From Defluviitaleaceae bacterium (GTDB lineage Bacteria > Bacillota > Clostridia > Lachnospirales > WQUN01): 64,000 bases of DNA. The notes under the pieces are model-generated. The model saw only the letters and a program-made list of their open reading frames with translations, did no database searches and was not told the origin of the DNA. The stretch spans positions 1 through 64,000 of the forward strand of contig WRAN01000005.1 in the NCBI GenBank assembly GCA_009780185.1, given 5' to 3'. Shown in pieces: positions 36,623-45,327 of this stretch; the first letter of the stretch is position 1; the number at the start of each line of letters is the position of its first letter. Both the position numbers and the translations under genes were made by a program.

Positions 36623-36818
36623 CGATTTAACTATTATTCGAGAGAGGGGCTTTAACGCACTCAAAAAAGAACTAGGCTCTTCTGGCATGGCAATTTTTCT
36701 GCGCCAGTTTGAAAATGGAAGTGGAAATTATACAGAAGAAAGAGAGGAAACTCTAAAGGATTTAACCATTGATGATATAGCTGCTAGTATTATAAGTCGA
36801 AAGGGTCAACAACATTAA
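36615..36818 (+). CDS. Small partner of the PIN protein, probable antitoxin
   Basis: The 67-residue protein (opening MANDLTIIRERGFNALKKEL, then FLRQFENGSGNYTEERE) overlaps the PIN gene by 8 bp. The pattern of a small protein with FLRQFE-GSGNYTxER downstream of a PIN gene recurs in bacterial pairs that I recall as putative toxin-antitoxin sets. No DNA-binding motif is obvious, so autoregulation, if present, is not by a standard ribbon-helix-helix or AbrB domain. The antitoxin role is inferred from coupling and size. Confidence 0.7.
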   Translation: MANDLTIIRERGFNALKKELGSSGMAIFLRQFENGSGNYTEEREETLKDLTIDDIAASIISRKGQQH

Positions 36819-37052
36819 GGTGCGCGCTTATATGCCGAAGAAGTCGATTTCCCTTTTATTACCTAATCATTATACCGCTTAATAGAGCAAAGGAGCGCAT
36901 TTAGCGCCCCTTACTTGCTATAGATTTTTTTATTGTGTGCTTTTTACTACGCGGTTTCAGTAACGACGCTAACTTCATTAATATCTTTTATTTCCTGACA
37001 CGACATACATAAATACCTTTCTACTGTGCCTTTTCCGCGTACTCCGGCTGAT

Positions 37053-37141
37053 GCTGAACAGCCTCCGGCGGGAAAAAAGCCGTTTATCACGGATTGCCAT
37101 CCGCATAAACGGCGTTTTTCTGTCGCCGGAGTCTGTTCAGC
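37053..37141. repeat. Nested palindrome A (89 bp)
   Basis: GCTGAACAG at the left pairs with CTGTTCAGC at the right, then TCCGGCG with CGCCGGA, AAAAA with TTTTT, GCCGTTTAT with ATAAACGGC, and CGGAT with ATCCG. This gives an almost fully paired hairpin with arms of about 42 nt. The inner 37070-37120 segment is shared with palindrome B, while the outer arms are not. The inner stem flanked by A- and T-runs looks like a bidirectional intrinsic terminator. Confidence 0.85.
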
Positions 37142-37274
37142 GCCTACGTAAGCGGCGGAATTCGGTCATTCCTTCTCTTGCTAGACCCTCGGCATTGATT
37201 TTAGTTAATTTGCGTTAAGAGCCGGATATGCATGTGATGTATTTTTCTATACTATACCCTTTTGCAAAGAAGTA

Positions 37275-37449
37275 GCGCGGGCGGGTAAGAGTCGGTTTTG
37301 GCGCCTGTGGAGGCGCACGGGAGACTCAAGCAGCGGAAAAACGCTGTTTATGCGGATGACAATCCGTACATAAACGGCTTTTTTCCCCGCTTGAGGCTTC
37401 CGTGCATAGCCGGAACATGCGCCAAAACCGACTCTTACCCGCTCGCGCG
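37275..37449. repeat. Nested palindrome B (175 bp) with the same core inverted
   Basis: The outer arms GCGCGGGCGGGTAAGAGTC and GACTCTTACCCGCTCGCGC differ at one base. The pairing continues inward through GGTTTTGGCGC/GCGCCAAAACC, CACGG/CCGTG and CTCAAGC/GCTTGAG. The centre at 37336-37387, read on the minus strand, matches the core of palindrome A with three substitutions and one indel over about 51 nt. No protein is encoded. Such size and perfection of pairing exceeds ordinary terminators. Confidence 0.85.
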
Positions 37450-37534
37450 GCAGCCTTGCGCCCGCTCGTTATGTAAATTAGACTGACGTGAAATAGCTTT
37501 TTTCAAAAGTATCGGGGCAAATAGATCTCCAAGC

Positions 37535-38044
37535 TCAAAACACCATCTTAGTCTTATGAAATCGATACAAGTAATAAACCGCAGCAATAAACCCAAGCAA
37601 AAGTGCAATAATGCCCAGCACCGGAAGCACAAACACAACAAAGGATAAAGCAGAAAACAGAGTCAGCAGCACCCAAGCTGAGTATAAGTCCTCAGAATAA
37701 AGGCTTTGTTCACGCTGTGCCTCCACATCTTTAACCCCCATGATAATCATATATGAAATAACCAGAGGTACAAACGTAGAGCCAATCCCAAGCAAAATAG
37801 TCAACGCAATTGGAAAATCAACACCAAGCAAATTGGTCACATATATAACCGCAGAATATGCAATCATCCCAATAATAAATGGAACAACCTTACGAAAATG
37901 ATCACTTAGCCCCGCAATCTCTCTAATGCCATTCAGCATAAAAATAAAACCCAAAAAATCAGGAATCAATCCTATAGTCGAGTTGCCAATATGAATGTCA
38001 AAACCGATAAATACCAAAATCATGCCTATAAAAATTGTACTCAC
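37535..38044 (-). CDS. Unknown integral membrane protein
   Basis: The 169-residue protein starts at GTG 38044 behind GGGAG. It has about five hydrophobic segments, for example IFIGMILVFIGFDIHIG near the start, VVPFIIGMIAYSAVIYVTNLL in the middle and LPVLGIIALLLGFIAAVYYLY at the end. IGLIPDFLGFIFMLNGIREI near residue 25 is a pattern I associate with uncharacterised clostridial membrane proteins. It is transcribed alone between palindrome B and the stalk-domain gene. The function is unknown. Confidence 0.7.
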   Translation of the reverse strand: MSTIFIGMILVFIGFDIHIGNSTIGLIPDFLGFIFMLNGIREIAGLSDHFRKVVPFIIGMIAYSAVIYVTNLLGVDFPIALTILLGIGSTFVPLVISYMIIMGVKDVEAQREQSLYSEDLYSAWVLLTLFSALSFVVFVLPVLGIIALLLGFIAAVYYLYRFHKTKMVF

Positions 38045-38110
38045 AATAATCTCCCTAATCTCCTTTGAAGAAATATAACATTGAAGATATTGCTGTTTTA
38101 TATCAGGATT

Positions 38111-39979
38111 CTACCGCAAAGGAATCCTGTGCCCATTTATAACTACAGCTATAACTTCATCCAAATCCACAAGAAAACCCGTAAAAAAGTATATATTCAT
38201 TACGCCGCTCTCCTGAGTGCCAGAGCCGCCTCCGCCCCACAAATAGATGCGATCATCAAATGTCTCAAAAAACACCTCGCGAAGCAGATGTGGTCTTCTA
38301 TCATTGATGTCATAGGCGATTTGCACACCCATAGGCGTCACAACAAGGCGTTCGATATGCAACCCTGGGAAAGAGAGTTCTCCCGTAAAATGCACAAATT
38401 CCGGGACATCAATAGATTCTAATATTATGCTTGCATTTCTTGACATATCCAATTGCATCTCGACATTGAAAACAATTGCCTCTTCATAATCATATATAGA
38501 CGCCTCATAGTCAAAAACAACACTTAACCAATATAAAACAAAGGGTTGGGTTATAGCCTCTATTGATTCGTTTGAAAATTGTAGTGTTAAATACGCAGTA
38601 TTACTCTCCGCATCAATGTAATGCACATCTGCAGTGCCACCGATTGTGAAAGTCTCGCCAATCATAATTACTCTCATCCTGGGAGTGAATCGGCTTCTCC
38701 CGCTTAAATCGCGGATAGAAATACTAACCCATCCCATACTGTGATAGACCTGTGACTCAAGCACTTCAACGCTTATAGAAGGCGCAAACCTCTCCTGAGG
38801 CGGTGGCGTGGTATACTGCACTTGAGGTGATGCTGTTTGTGTCCTTGCTGACGATGGTATCGGTATACGCTCACCATCAATAATAATTGCCGTGGCCCGA
38901 CTAAGTTCCAGGTAATTATCAGAAGCCCAAAAAGCCACGATAACGTCTGGAGGCCCATGAAAGTTAGAGGGTCTGCGCAATAAAAATGTATCCTCTGGGG
39001 TTTCTACAGATACTCTTATGCCAACGTGGATTCCGCCACTTGTGCCTTCTCCGCCTATGGTCATATGCATACCAAAGGGGCTTAGTATCATTGATTCTAA
39101 TAATATTCCAGGTTCTGAGCGAATAGGTACATCAATATGTTCCGATGTCATTACGATAATGCTACGATTAGCCTCATCTCTTAGCTCAATATTGGATATA
39201 AATACCCATTCTTCCATAGGAGCATTGCCGGCGCTACTGTCTGTAATATAAAAACTGCTTATAAAAAATGGGTTAGGTAGTACAAAGCCCATTCTGGGCA
39301 CTATCCTTACATAAAGTTGAACCGTATTTGTTCGCGCATTTGTATTAAGCACTTCAATCCGGGTAAACTCAAAATCGTTCACATCAGGGTTGTTTCTAAA
39401 CGTTGTGCTTTCACTAAAGCGCACATCACCATCTATACCCTGCACAAGCATACGAAAACTAGCCGCCTTAGGTGTCAAAATAACATCTGAAACAATTACG
39501 CGCACGTTTCCATCCTCATGGTACGTGACAGCACCGACTGGCAGATGGGATCCATCTGTAGTGATAATGGCAGTCTGGTTTCGGCCATCCCACTGGGCAT
39601 CCGCTCCACTTGCCTCACTTATAGCCCGCAGCGGAACCATAAACCTGCCATTTACAATCTGCGGTGGCACATCAGGATATACCCGCTGCCCATTGACAAC
39701 AATTGCGGTATCTCCGCGCCTTATCGTGATTATAAGCCCTTCACGGGTCAACTCCGCTGTAGCTGTTTCTGGAATCCATTCCACATCAAAGCCCATCACT
39801 TCAAACACACCCCGTACAGGTACCAGTATTCTGCCCTGTCGGCTTATAGGCTGCTGGTCATCAAAATCTACATATGCCCCATCCACCCTCACACGTATGG
39901 GCGCACTTGAAAAAGTTGTAACCGGAATCAATGACGCAGCCATAGCTATTACTAGAAAAATTGCAATAACTTTCTTCAT
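38111..39979 (-). CDS. Secreted protein with copper amine oxidase N-terminal-like stalk domain
   Basis: The 622-residue protein has a signal peptide (MKKVIAIFLVIAMAASLIPV) and starts behind AAGGAGG. Residues about 28-125 form a stalk domain (ILVPVRGVFEVMGFDVEWIP and RFMVPLRAISEASGADAQW), probably binding the cell wall. The remaining 490 residues are beta-rich, with three or four segments that may be repeated sandwich units (for example ESMILSPFGMHMTIGG and IERLVVTPMGVQIAYD). I do not recognise them. It begins 38 bp after dut without an intervening terminator, so it may be read from the rpsO-pnp transcript. Its role is probably structural or surface binding. Confidence 0.8.
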   Translation of the reverse strand: MKKVIAIFLVIAMAASLIPVTTFSSAPIRVRVDGAYVDFDDQQPISRQGRILVPVRGVFEVMGFDVEWIPETATAELTREGLIITIRRGDTAIVVNGQRVYPDVPPQIVNGRFMVPLRAISEASGADAQWDGRNQTAIITTDGSHLPVGAVTYHEDGNVRVIVSDVILTPKAASFRMLVQGIDGDVRFSESTTFRNNPDVNDFEFTRIEVLNTNARTNTVQLYVRIVPRMGFVLPNPFFISSFYITDSSAGNAPMEEWVFISNIELRDEANRSIIVMTSEHIDVPIRSEPGILLESMILSPFGMHMTIGGEGTSGGIHVGIRVSVETPEDTFLLRRPSNFHGPPDVIVAFWASDNYLELSRATAIIIDGERIPIPSSARTQTASPQVQYTTPPPQERFAPSISVEVLESQVYHSMGWVSISIRDLSGRSRFTPRMRVIMIGETFTIGGTADVHYIDAESNTAYLTLQFSNESIEAITQPFVLYWLSVVFDYEASIYDYEEAIVFNVEMQLDMSRNASIILESIDVPEFVHFTGELSFPGLHIERLVVTPMGVQIAYDINDRRPHLLREVFFETFDDRIYLWGGGGSGTQESGVMNIYFFTGFLVDLDEVIAVVINGHRIPLR

Positions 39980-40017
39980 TAGATTACCTCCTTACAATAT
40001 GTATAATTGTATTCCAG

Positions 40018-40494
40018 TTAAACCCCAGTACTGCCATACCCCCCGGCTCCCCGCACACTATCAGGCAGGGTATCCACCTCATCAAAGCACATCATTTCCA
40101 CCTTCGCAATTACAAGCTGCGCAATACGCTCTCCGCGCCTAACCACAAAATCCTCATCCCCAAGATTAATCAAAAGCACTTTAAGCTCCCCACGATAATC
40201 CGCATCCACAGTCCCAGGCGTATTAAGCACCGTAACACCAAAATTAAAGGCCAGGCCGCTACGCGGCCTGACCTGTGCTTCATAACCATAAGGCAACGCG
40301 ATTTTAATCCCGGTAGGAATTAAAACACGCTTGCCTTTTTTTATTATTACGTCCTCGTGGACATTGGCATGTAAATCCATACCAGCAGCAGCCGTTGTTT
40401 GGCGCGCCAGAAGCGGTAAATCATGGGCATCATCGGTTCGAGTCAACAAAAACTTTTCCGAAAATTTATTACTGCACTTTACCCAAAACCGCAT
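40018..40494 (-). CDS. dut: dUTP diphosphatase
   Basis: With ATG 40494 the protein has 158 residues, close to the usual 145-155; a frame to 40584 would overlap the M16 gene much further. This start overlaps the M16 stop by 26 bp, and its ribosome site is weak, so the start is uncertain. All family motifs are visible: AAAGMDLHA (motif 1), [15 protein letters not shown] (motifs 2-3), [13 protein letters not shown], and the C-terminal [11 protein letters not shown] (motif 5). The trimeric enzyme hydrolyses dUTP to dUMP, keeping uracil out of DNA. The rpsO-pnp-peptidase-dut order is common in clostridia. Confidence 0.93.
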   Translation of the reverse strand: MRFWVKCSNKFSEKFLLTRTDDAHDLPLLARQTTAAAGMDLHANVHEDVIIKKGKRVLIPTGIKIALPYGYEAQVRPRSGLAFNFGVTVLNTPGTVDADYRGELKVLLINLGDEDFVVRRGERIAQLVIAKVEMMCFDEVDTLPDSVRGAGGYGSTGV

Positions 40495-41734
40495 CCTTAT
40501 CCAACCCTTCCACTTGCTTACCCACCAAAGACAGGCTAACCTGATCAAGCTTGAAAATCTTTTCGCATACAGCGTAAAAGGCATCTAAGTCCACCGCGTC
40601 TACATTTGCGATAATTTCATCCGGTGTAACGGTCCTATCAAGGGCCATTAGCGTATGCCCAATATTGTTCATACGATTTTGTGCGCTTTCTAGCCCCATA
40701 AGGAAGCCGCTCTTTAGCTGCTCCCGGGTTTTGGCAAGCTGTTCTTTAGTGATCTTATCAGTAAACATGCCTTTGATTTCACCAGTGATAAGATGCAGTA
40801 CCTCAGCAACATGAGTCGGGTTAAGCCCTGCATATATCACAAACATCCCAGTATCCCTATAACTGGAGTTATAAGAATACACAGAATACACAAGGCCATG
40901 CTCTTCACGAATCTTTTGGAAAAGTCGTGAACTCATACCTCCGCCAAAGACCGTATTAACACATGTCAACGCATAGGTTTCACTATTATAGTCACTGGCG
41001 ATACCAGGGAAGCCCATACATAGATGAACCTGCTCGATATCCTTTTCACGTAACGAGAAGCTAGGCTGATAAACAGCCGGCGCACTTGTCTCAATAAGGC
41101 TCTCGCCCTTAAACCTACTAAAGGCGGCAGTAATCTTTTCAAGTGCTTCCGTTACATCTATATTTCCGGCGATAGCGATAACTGTATTATGAGGCTTGTA
41201 CTTCTCGCGAACAAAATTGACAAAATCATCCCGGCTAAAAGACTTTATATTTTCTGGGGTGCCCAGTATGGTCATCCCCAGCGGGTGATTTTTATAGGAA
41301 TTGTAATCAAGCATGGACATTGCCACGCTTTCTGGCGTGTCTTCATACATGCTAATCTCTTCAAGGATAACACCACGTTCTTTTTCAATCCCTTCCTCAT
41401 TAAAGGTAGAGTTGAAAAACATGTCAGATAACACATCCAAAGCCACATCAAAGTGGGTATCCAGTGTCCTAGCCATATAGCAAGTACACTCTTTAGACGT
41501 AAACGCGTTAAGCTGTCCGCCTACGGCATCCATTTCGTTAGCGATATCTTTAGAAGTACGCTTATCTGTCCCCTTGAAAAATAAATGCTCGAGAAAATGG
41601 GAAATGCCGTTGGTTTTCTCACTCTCATCGCGAGACCCATTCTGCACCCATATCCCAAAGCTTACGGACCTAACATGGGTGATAGGCTCCATTACCACCC
41701 TTAGTCCGTTTGGAAGTGTATGAACACTAATCAA
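40469..41734 (-). CDS. M16-family zinc peptidase (MlpA/YmxG-like)
   Basis: The 421-residue protein carries the inverted zinc motif HFLEH at about residues 47-51 ([14 protein letters not shown]), with the downstream Glu in the [11 protein letters not shown] region. The C-terminal inactive half has [23 protein letters not shown] near 265-287. It is the processing-peptidase-like protein usually found next to pnp in Bacillota. B. subtilis MlpA affects protease gene expression, but the general substrate is unknown. It overlaps the pnp stop by 4 bp. Confidence 0.93.
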   Translation of the reverse strand: MISVHTLPNGLRVVMEPITHVRSVSFGIWVQNGSRDESEKTNGISHFLEHLFFKGTDKRTSKDIANEMDAVGGQLNAFTSKECTCYMARTLDTHFDVALDVLSDMFFNSTFNEEGIEKERGVILEEISMYEDTPESVAMSMLDYNSYKNHPLGMTILGTPENIKSFSRDDFVNFVREKYKPHNTVIAIAGNIDVTEALEKITAAFSRFKGESLIETSAPAVYQPSFSLREKDIEQVHLCMGFPGIASDYNSETYALTCVNTVFGGGMSSRLFQKIREEHGLVYSVYSYNSSYRDTGMFVIYAGLNPTHVAEVLHLITGEIKGMFTDKITKEQLAKTREQLKSGFLMGLESAQNRMNNIGHTLMALDRTVTPDEIIANVDAVDLDAFYAVCEKIFKLDQVSLSLVGKQVEGLDKDAVLGKVQ

Positions 41735-43947
41735 CGACGGTCCCCTCTTGGAGGCCTATCGCCACTTCCCCGTCTATCTCTATCGCCACCGCGGTCGCGG
41801 GGACGGGATTCTTTTTCCCTTGGTGTATAAACCGCATCGGGGTCTAGTACAGCCTTGCGGCTTAGGTTTATCCGGCCTTGGTCGTCGATTTCTACAACTT
41901 TTACCTGTAGCTCATCGCCAACTTTTACAAACTCCTCAACGTTTTCCACACGCTTAACATCAAGCTGAGATACGTGAACAAGTCCTTCTTTTTCCGGCGC
42001 AATTTCTACAAAGCAGCCGAAGGTCATAAGGCGGGTAACCTTACCTGTATAAATCGCTCCAACTTCTGGTGGATTTACAATGGCTTTGATAATCTCTACA
42101 GCGCGATTAACCTTTTCGATGTCTCTATCAGAAACAAAGATACGGCCATCGTCTTCTGTATCAATTTTCTCAACGCCAGATTCTTCAATGATACGTTTAA
42201 TAACCTTACCGCGAGAGCCGATAACCTCCGCAATCTGGTCAGGATTAATACGAATAATTGCCATCTTAGGAGCGTACGGAGAAATTTCTTCCCTAGGCTC
42301 GGCAATGGCTACATTCATAGAAGTATCAAGGATATGCATACGGCCAAGTTTAGTCTGGTCTAAAGAGGCACGGATGATTTCCATAGAAATGCCGTCTACC
42401 TTCATATCCAACTGAATAGCAGTGATGCCTTCCGATGTACCGGCAACTTTAAAGTCCATGTCTCCAAAGAAGTCTTCAAGGCCTTGGATATCTGTCATGA
42501 GTACATATTCGTCAACAGTCTCACCGGTAACCATACCAACGGAAATACCAGCAACAGGGCGCTTAATAGGCACCCCGGCAGCCATAAGGCTTAAAGAAGA
42601 CCCGCAAACACTGGCCTGAGAGGTAGAGCCGTTGGAGCTTAATACCTCAGAAACAAGACGAATAGAGTAGGGGAAATCATCTTCTGAAGGAATAACAGGA
42701 AGAAGAGCCTTCTCGGCCAAGGCACCATGCCCGATTTCACGACGGCCAGGGCCGCGTGAAGGGCGGGTTTCACCCACAGAATAGCTGGGGAAATTGTAGT
42801 GATGCATATAGCGCTTGCTTTCTTCCATTAAATCTAGGCCATCCAAGCGCTGGGTATCGCCGCTTGAACCTAGAGTAGTGACTGTAAGAACTTGAGTCTG
42901 CCCACGGGCAAAAATTGCAGAGCCGTGAGTACGTGGCAAGATATCTACTTCAGAAGTCAGCTTACGGATATCTTCCATACCGCGACCATCTGGGCGCTTA
43001 CCTTGACGCAGAATCATGCGGCGCACGGTTTCTTTTTCAAGCTTGTAAATCGCTCCGCCAAATTTCGCGGTATATTCATCAGCCACTTCCTCCGGGAAGT
43101 TGGGAATCAGGGCTTCGCGAGCTTCATCAGCAAGAGCTGTGACATTAGCGTCTCTTTCTTGCTTAGAATCCGTAAACACAGCCGCTTCCATTTTGGCATC
43201 GGTAATAAACTCACGAATTTGATTATATAACTCGGCAGGGATTTCATGCCTTGTATATTCACGCTTAGGCTTATTGTGATGTGCTACGATGGAGTCAATA
43301 AAGGCAACAATTTTCTTGTTTTCTTCATGAGCCAAAGCAATAGCATCATACATAATATCATCAGAAACTTCGTCTGCCCCGGCTTCCAGCATCATAATCC
43401 GGTCACGAGTAGAAGATACGGTAAGGTTAAGCTTACTTACTTCACGCTGGGCGGCATCTGGGTTTACCACAAGCTCCCCATCCACATATCCGATATTAAC
43501 AGCACCAACCGGCCCGTCAAATGGGATATCAGAAATACAAAGGGCAATAGAAGAGCCAATCATAGCCGCTATTTCAGGGCTATTATCTTGATCCATAGAC
43601 ATAACCGTAGCCACAACGCCAACATCGTTGCGGTAATCGTCTGGGAATAGCGGACGAATAGGCCTGTCAATCAAGCGAGACGCAAGGATGGCTTTTTCGG
43701 TTGGGCGGCCTTCCCTTCTAAACCAACTGCCGGGGATTTTACCCACAGCATAAAATCTCTCTTCATAATCAACGCTTAGTGGGAAGAAATCTATCCCGGC
43801 GCGAGGTTTATCCGATGTGGTAGCGGTTACAAGTACAACCGTATCACCATAGGACATAATAACCGCGCCCCCTGCTAGTTCGGCAACTTTACCGATTTCG
43901 CAAGATAGGGTACGCCCACCTAAGTCCATTGTGTATGTCTTTTGCAT
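41731..43947 (-). CDS. pnp: Polyribonucleotide nucleotidyltransferase (PNPase)
   Basis: This 738-residue phosphorolytic 3'-5' exoribonuclease is part of the mRNA decay machinery. It has two RNase PH domains (SYGDTVVLVTATTSDKPRAG near 30; ILPRTHGSAIFARGQTQVLT near 345). A KH domain with the GSRGKVIKRI loop lies near 570, and an S1 domain (IYTGKVTRLMTFGCFVEI) near 630. The tail is Arg/Gly/Asp-rich, which may bind RNA. It lies 6 bp after rpsO, the canonical arrangement in which pnp is co-transcribed with S15. Confidence 0.97.
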   Translation of the reverse strand: MQKTYTMDLGGRTLSCEIGKVAELAGGAVIMSYGDTVVLVTATTSDKPRAGIDFFPLSVDYEERFYAVGKIPGSWFRREGRPTEKAILASRLIDRPIRPLFPDDYRNDVGVVATVMSMDQDNSPEIAAMIGSSIALCISDIPFDGPVGAVNIGYVDGELVVNPDAAQREVSKLNLTVSSTRDRIMMLEAGADEVSDDIMYDAIALAHEENKKIVAFIDSIVAHHNKPKREYTRHEIPAELYNQIREFITDAKMEAAVFTDSKQERDANVTALADEAREALIPNFPEEVADEYTAKFGGAIYKLEKETVRRMILRQGKRPDGRGMEDIRKLTSEVDILPRTHGSAIFARGQTQVLTVTTLGSSGDTQRLDGLDLMEESKRYMHHYNFPSYSVGETRPSRGPGRREIGHGALAEKALLPVIPSEDDFPYSIRLVSEVLSSNGSTSQASVCGSSLSLMAAGVPIKRPVAGISVGMVTGETVDEYVLMTDIQGLEDFFGDMDFKVAGTSEGITAIQLDMKVDGISMEIIRASLDQTKLGRMHILDTSMNVAIAEPREEISPYAPKMAIIRINPDQIAEVIGSRGKVIKRIIEESGVEKIDTEDDGRIFVSDRDIEKVNRAVEIIKAIVNPPEVGAIYTGKVTRLMTFGCFVEIAPEKEGLVHVSQLDVKRVENVEEFVKVGDELQVKVVEIDDQGRINLSRKAVLDPDAVYTPREKESRPRDRGGDRDRRGSGDRPPRGDRR

Positions 43948-43953
43948 GTATAC

Positions 43954-44211
43954 CTACTTTCTTAGACCAAGTTCGCCAATGAGGGCACGGTATTTTACTA
44001 CATCTTGCTTGCGGATATAGTCCAATAGTCCGCGGCGTTGACCTACCAGTTTAAGAAGCCCACGACGTGAGTGGAAGTCTTTTTTGTGGGTACGAAGATG
44101 CTCGGTCAAGTGGTTAATGCGAGCGGTAAGAAGGGCTACTTGAACTTCTGGTGAACCGGTGTCTTTTTCGTCCCGGCCGTGCTTTGCGATAATGTCTTTC
44201 TTGATGATCAT
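43954..44211 (-). CDS. rpsO: 30S ribosomal protein S15
   Basis: This 85-residue protein (typical length 88-89) binds 16S rRNA helices 20-22 early in small-subunit assembly. The sequence [20 protein letters not shown] and [20 protein letters not shown] is characteristic. ATG 44211 has AGGAGG upstream. A strong promoter lies about 100 bp upstream, leaving a leader of about 90 nt where S15 autoregulation could act. Confidence 0.97.
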   Translation of the reverse strand: MIIKKDIIAKHGRDEKDTGSPEVQVALLTARINHLTEHLRTHKKDFHSRRGLLKLVGQRRGLLDYIRKQDVVKYRALIGELGLRK

Positions 44212-44308
44212 ATTTGATCCTCCTAAAAATTTTACGTCTTACGACGAATTATCCCCTCGTGCCAAGGACAGGTTGGAGCCACCATGGCCTGAGCGCGGGT
44301 TCTAAGGG

Positions 44309-44336
44309 AGTATATCACTGGGTGAGGCGCTGTCAA
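44309..44336 (-). promoter_or_regulatory. Promoter of the rpsO-pnp operon
   Basis: TTGACA (44336-44331) and TATACT (44314-44309) on the minus strand are 16 bp apart. The transcript leader (about 44302-44212) contains the self-complementary GGCCATGGTGGC and a small hairpin just before the ribosome site. Confidence 0.75.
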
Positions 44337-44380
44337 GGCGGGTAAATGATGAAAAGCCATCAAATATGACCCCAATTTAT

Positions 44381-44416
44381 AAAAGCAGGGGGCGCGGATC
44401 CGCTCCCCCTGCTTTT
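44381..44416 (-). terminator. Intrinsic terminator of the surface protein/CPBP unit
   Basis: AAAAGCAGGGGG and CCCCCTGCTTTT flank a self-complementary GCGGATCCGC centre, with one mismatch in the whole 36 bp. It lies 12 bp after the CPBP stop codon and ahead of the rpsO promoter. A/T runs on both sides would let it work in both directions. Confidence 0.9.
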
Positions 44417-44427
44417 GCAAATGCCTT

Positions 44428-45327
44428 TTATGTGTTAATTTCGCGTAGAACAGTCATCACTACAATAATTACAATTACCGCCCAATAACTATATACAAAT
44501 CTTTTCGATTCCTTTGCAGGACTTTCCTTGCCCTGTGGATTGTTGATTATTAGTTTTTTCCAACAGATTACCATAATAGGAAGTAAGACCACTGTTGCCG
44601 CGCCCGCTATAACCAATAAATTTGGAAACATATCTCCTAATTCCATATAACTATTCACAAAATAAGACGGATTAAGTAAATGGCCAAAGATATTGCCTAT
44701 AACATGGGATAAAATGGGGGCAAATATAGAGCGAGTGTAATACAGCATCAAAACCATCGCAAAGCCCCAAACCGCGGTATAAGATATTTGGATTACCCCG
44801 CCATGTAAAGCGCCAAAAAACACTCCGCTCATTAGCGCGACCTTCCAGATAGAAATTCCAAATCGTTTATATTCGTAAGCAACAGGCCCACGGAAAAATA
44901 ATTCTTCAAAAATTGCAACAATAATACCCCCGGTCAGTATGCCCAGCCACATAGTATTGAAAGACGGTATATATACAGGCAACGAATCTCCTAGAAACAT
45001 ACCTCCCCATATCAGAATCCACGTAATTGGGACAAATGCAATGGTTATACCTGCTACATACATGGCATTTTTTAAAGTTATCGGAGCTATGGACAACACA
45101 TTCTTAGGCCGTTTTCTGCTAATGACTAAATACAAAATAACGGGAATTGACATAAGCTCTACTACATAAACTGCGTGAAGTACAAGGCTATGAAGTGTGC
45201 CTTGATCATATAACCATCCATACAGAAATGATGGATAAATTACAATAAATACGAAGAAAAAAAACATTATGACGTTTGGCCTTAAACCTACGCTTTTATT
45301 CTCTGGAGAAATGTTATCTTGGTTCAT
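44428..45327 (-). CDS. CPBP (Abi/CaaX-type) intramembrane protease
   Basis: The 299-residue protein starts at ATG 45327, six bases after GGAGG; the site and start lie within the end of the upstream surface-protein gene. It has about eight transmembrane segments. The glutamate intramembrane protease motifs are present: EELFFRGPVAYEY (EExxxR), FFGALHGG (FxxxH) and ILSHVIGN (HxxxN/B). Family members process prenylated proteins, pheromone or bacteriocin precursors, or surface components, or act as immunity proteins. Overlap with the giant LPXTG-like gene suggests it acts on that protein or its anchor. Substrate specificity is inference. Confidence 0.9.
   Translation of the reverse strand: MNQDNISPENKSVGLRPNVIMFFFFVFIVIYPSFLYGWLYDQGTLHSLVLHAVYVVELMSIPVILYLVISRKRPKNVLSIAPITLKNAMYVAGITIAFVPITWILIWGGMFLGDSLPVYIPSFNTMWLGILTGGIIVAIFEELFFRGPVAYEYKRFGISIWKVALMSGVFFGALHGGVIQISYTAVWGFAMVLMLYYTRSIFAPILSHVIGNIFGHLLNPSYFVNSYMELGDMFPNLLVIAGAATVVLLPIMVICWKKLIINNPQGKESPAKESKRFVYSYWAVIVIIVVMTVLREINT

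Larger units (their letters stand above)
36819..37534. other. 716 bp gene-poor region with two giant palindromes
   Basis: No intact gene is supported here. A weak hairpin (GGAGCGCATTTAGCGCCCC, near 36894) follows the toxin/antitoxin pair. On the minus strand 36947-37040 reads GTVERYLCMSCQEIKDINEV and VSVVTETA to a stop. This is a coding-like tail with a CxxC that opens inside the first palindrome and has no credible start. The two nested palindromes are listed separately. Sequence between and after them (37150-37270 and 37450-37534) shows nothing I can interpret. Confidence 0.6.

Noticed and set aside
37053..37449. Integron attC sites
   Set aside because: The nested palindromes recall attC folding, but there is no integrase or cassette array, and the GTTRRRY core boxes are missing.
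37298..37486. 62-codon frame across palindrome B
   Set aside because: It is produced by GC-rich palindrome sequence with no ribosome site and repeats the arms in translation.
39390..40142. 250-codon plus-strand frame opposite the stalk-domain gene
   Set aside because: It is the longest antisense frame, but it crosses a well-supported gene and has Ser/Thr/Pro-rich shadow composition and no ribosome site.
42892..43650. Two long plus-strand frames opposite pnp
   Set aside because: Antisense shadows of a highly conserved gene.
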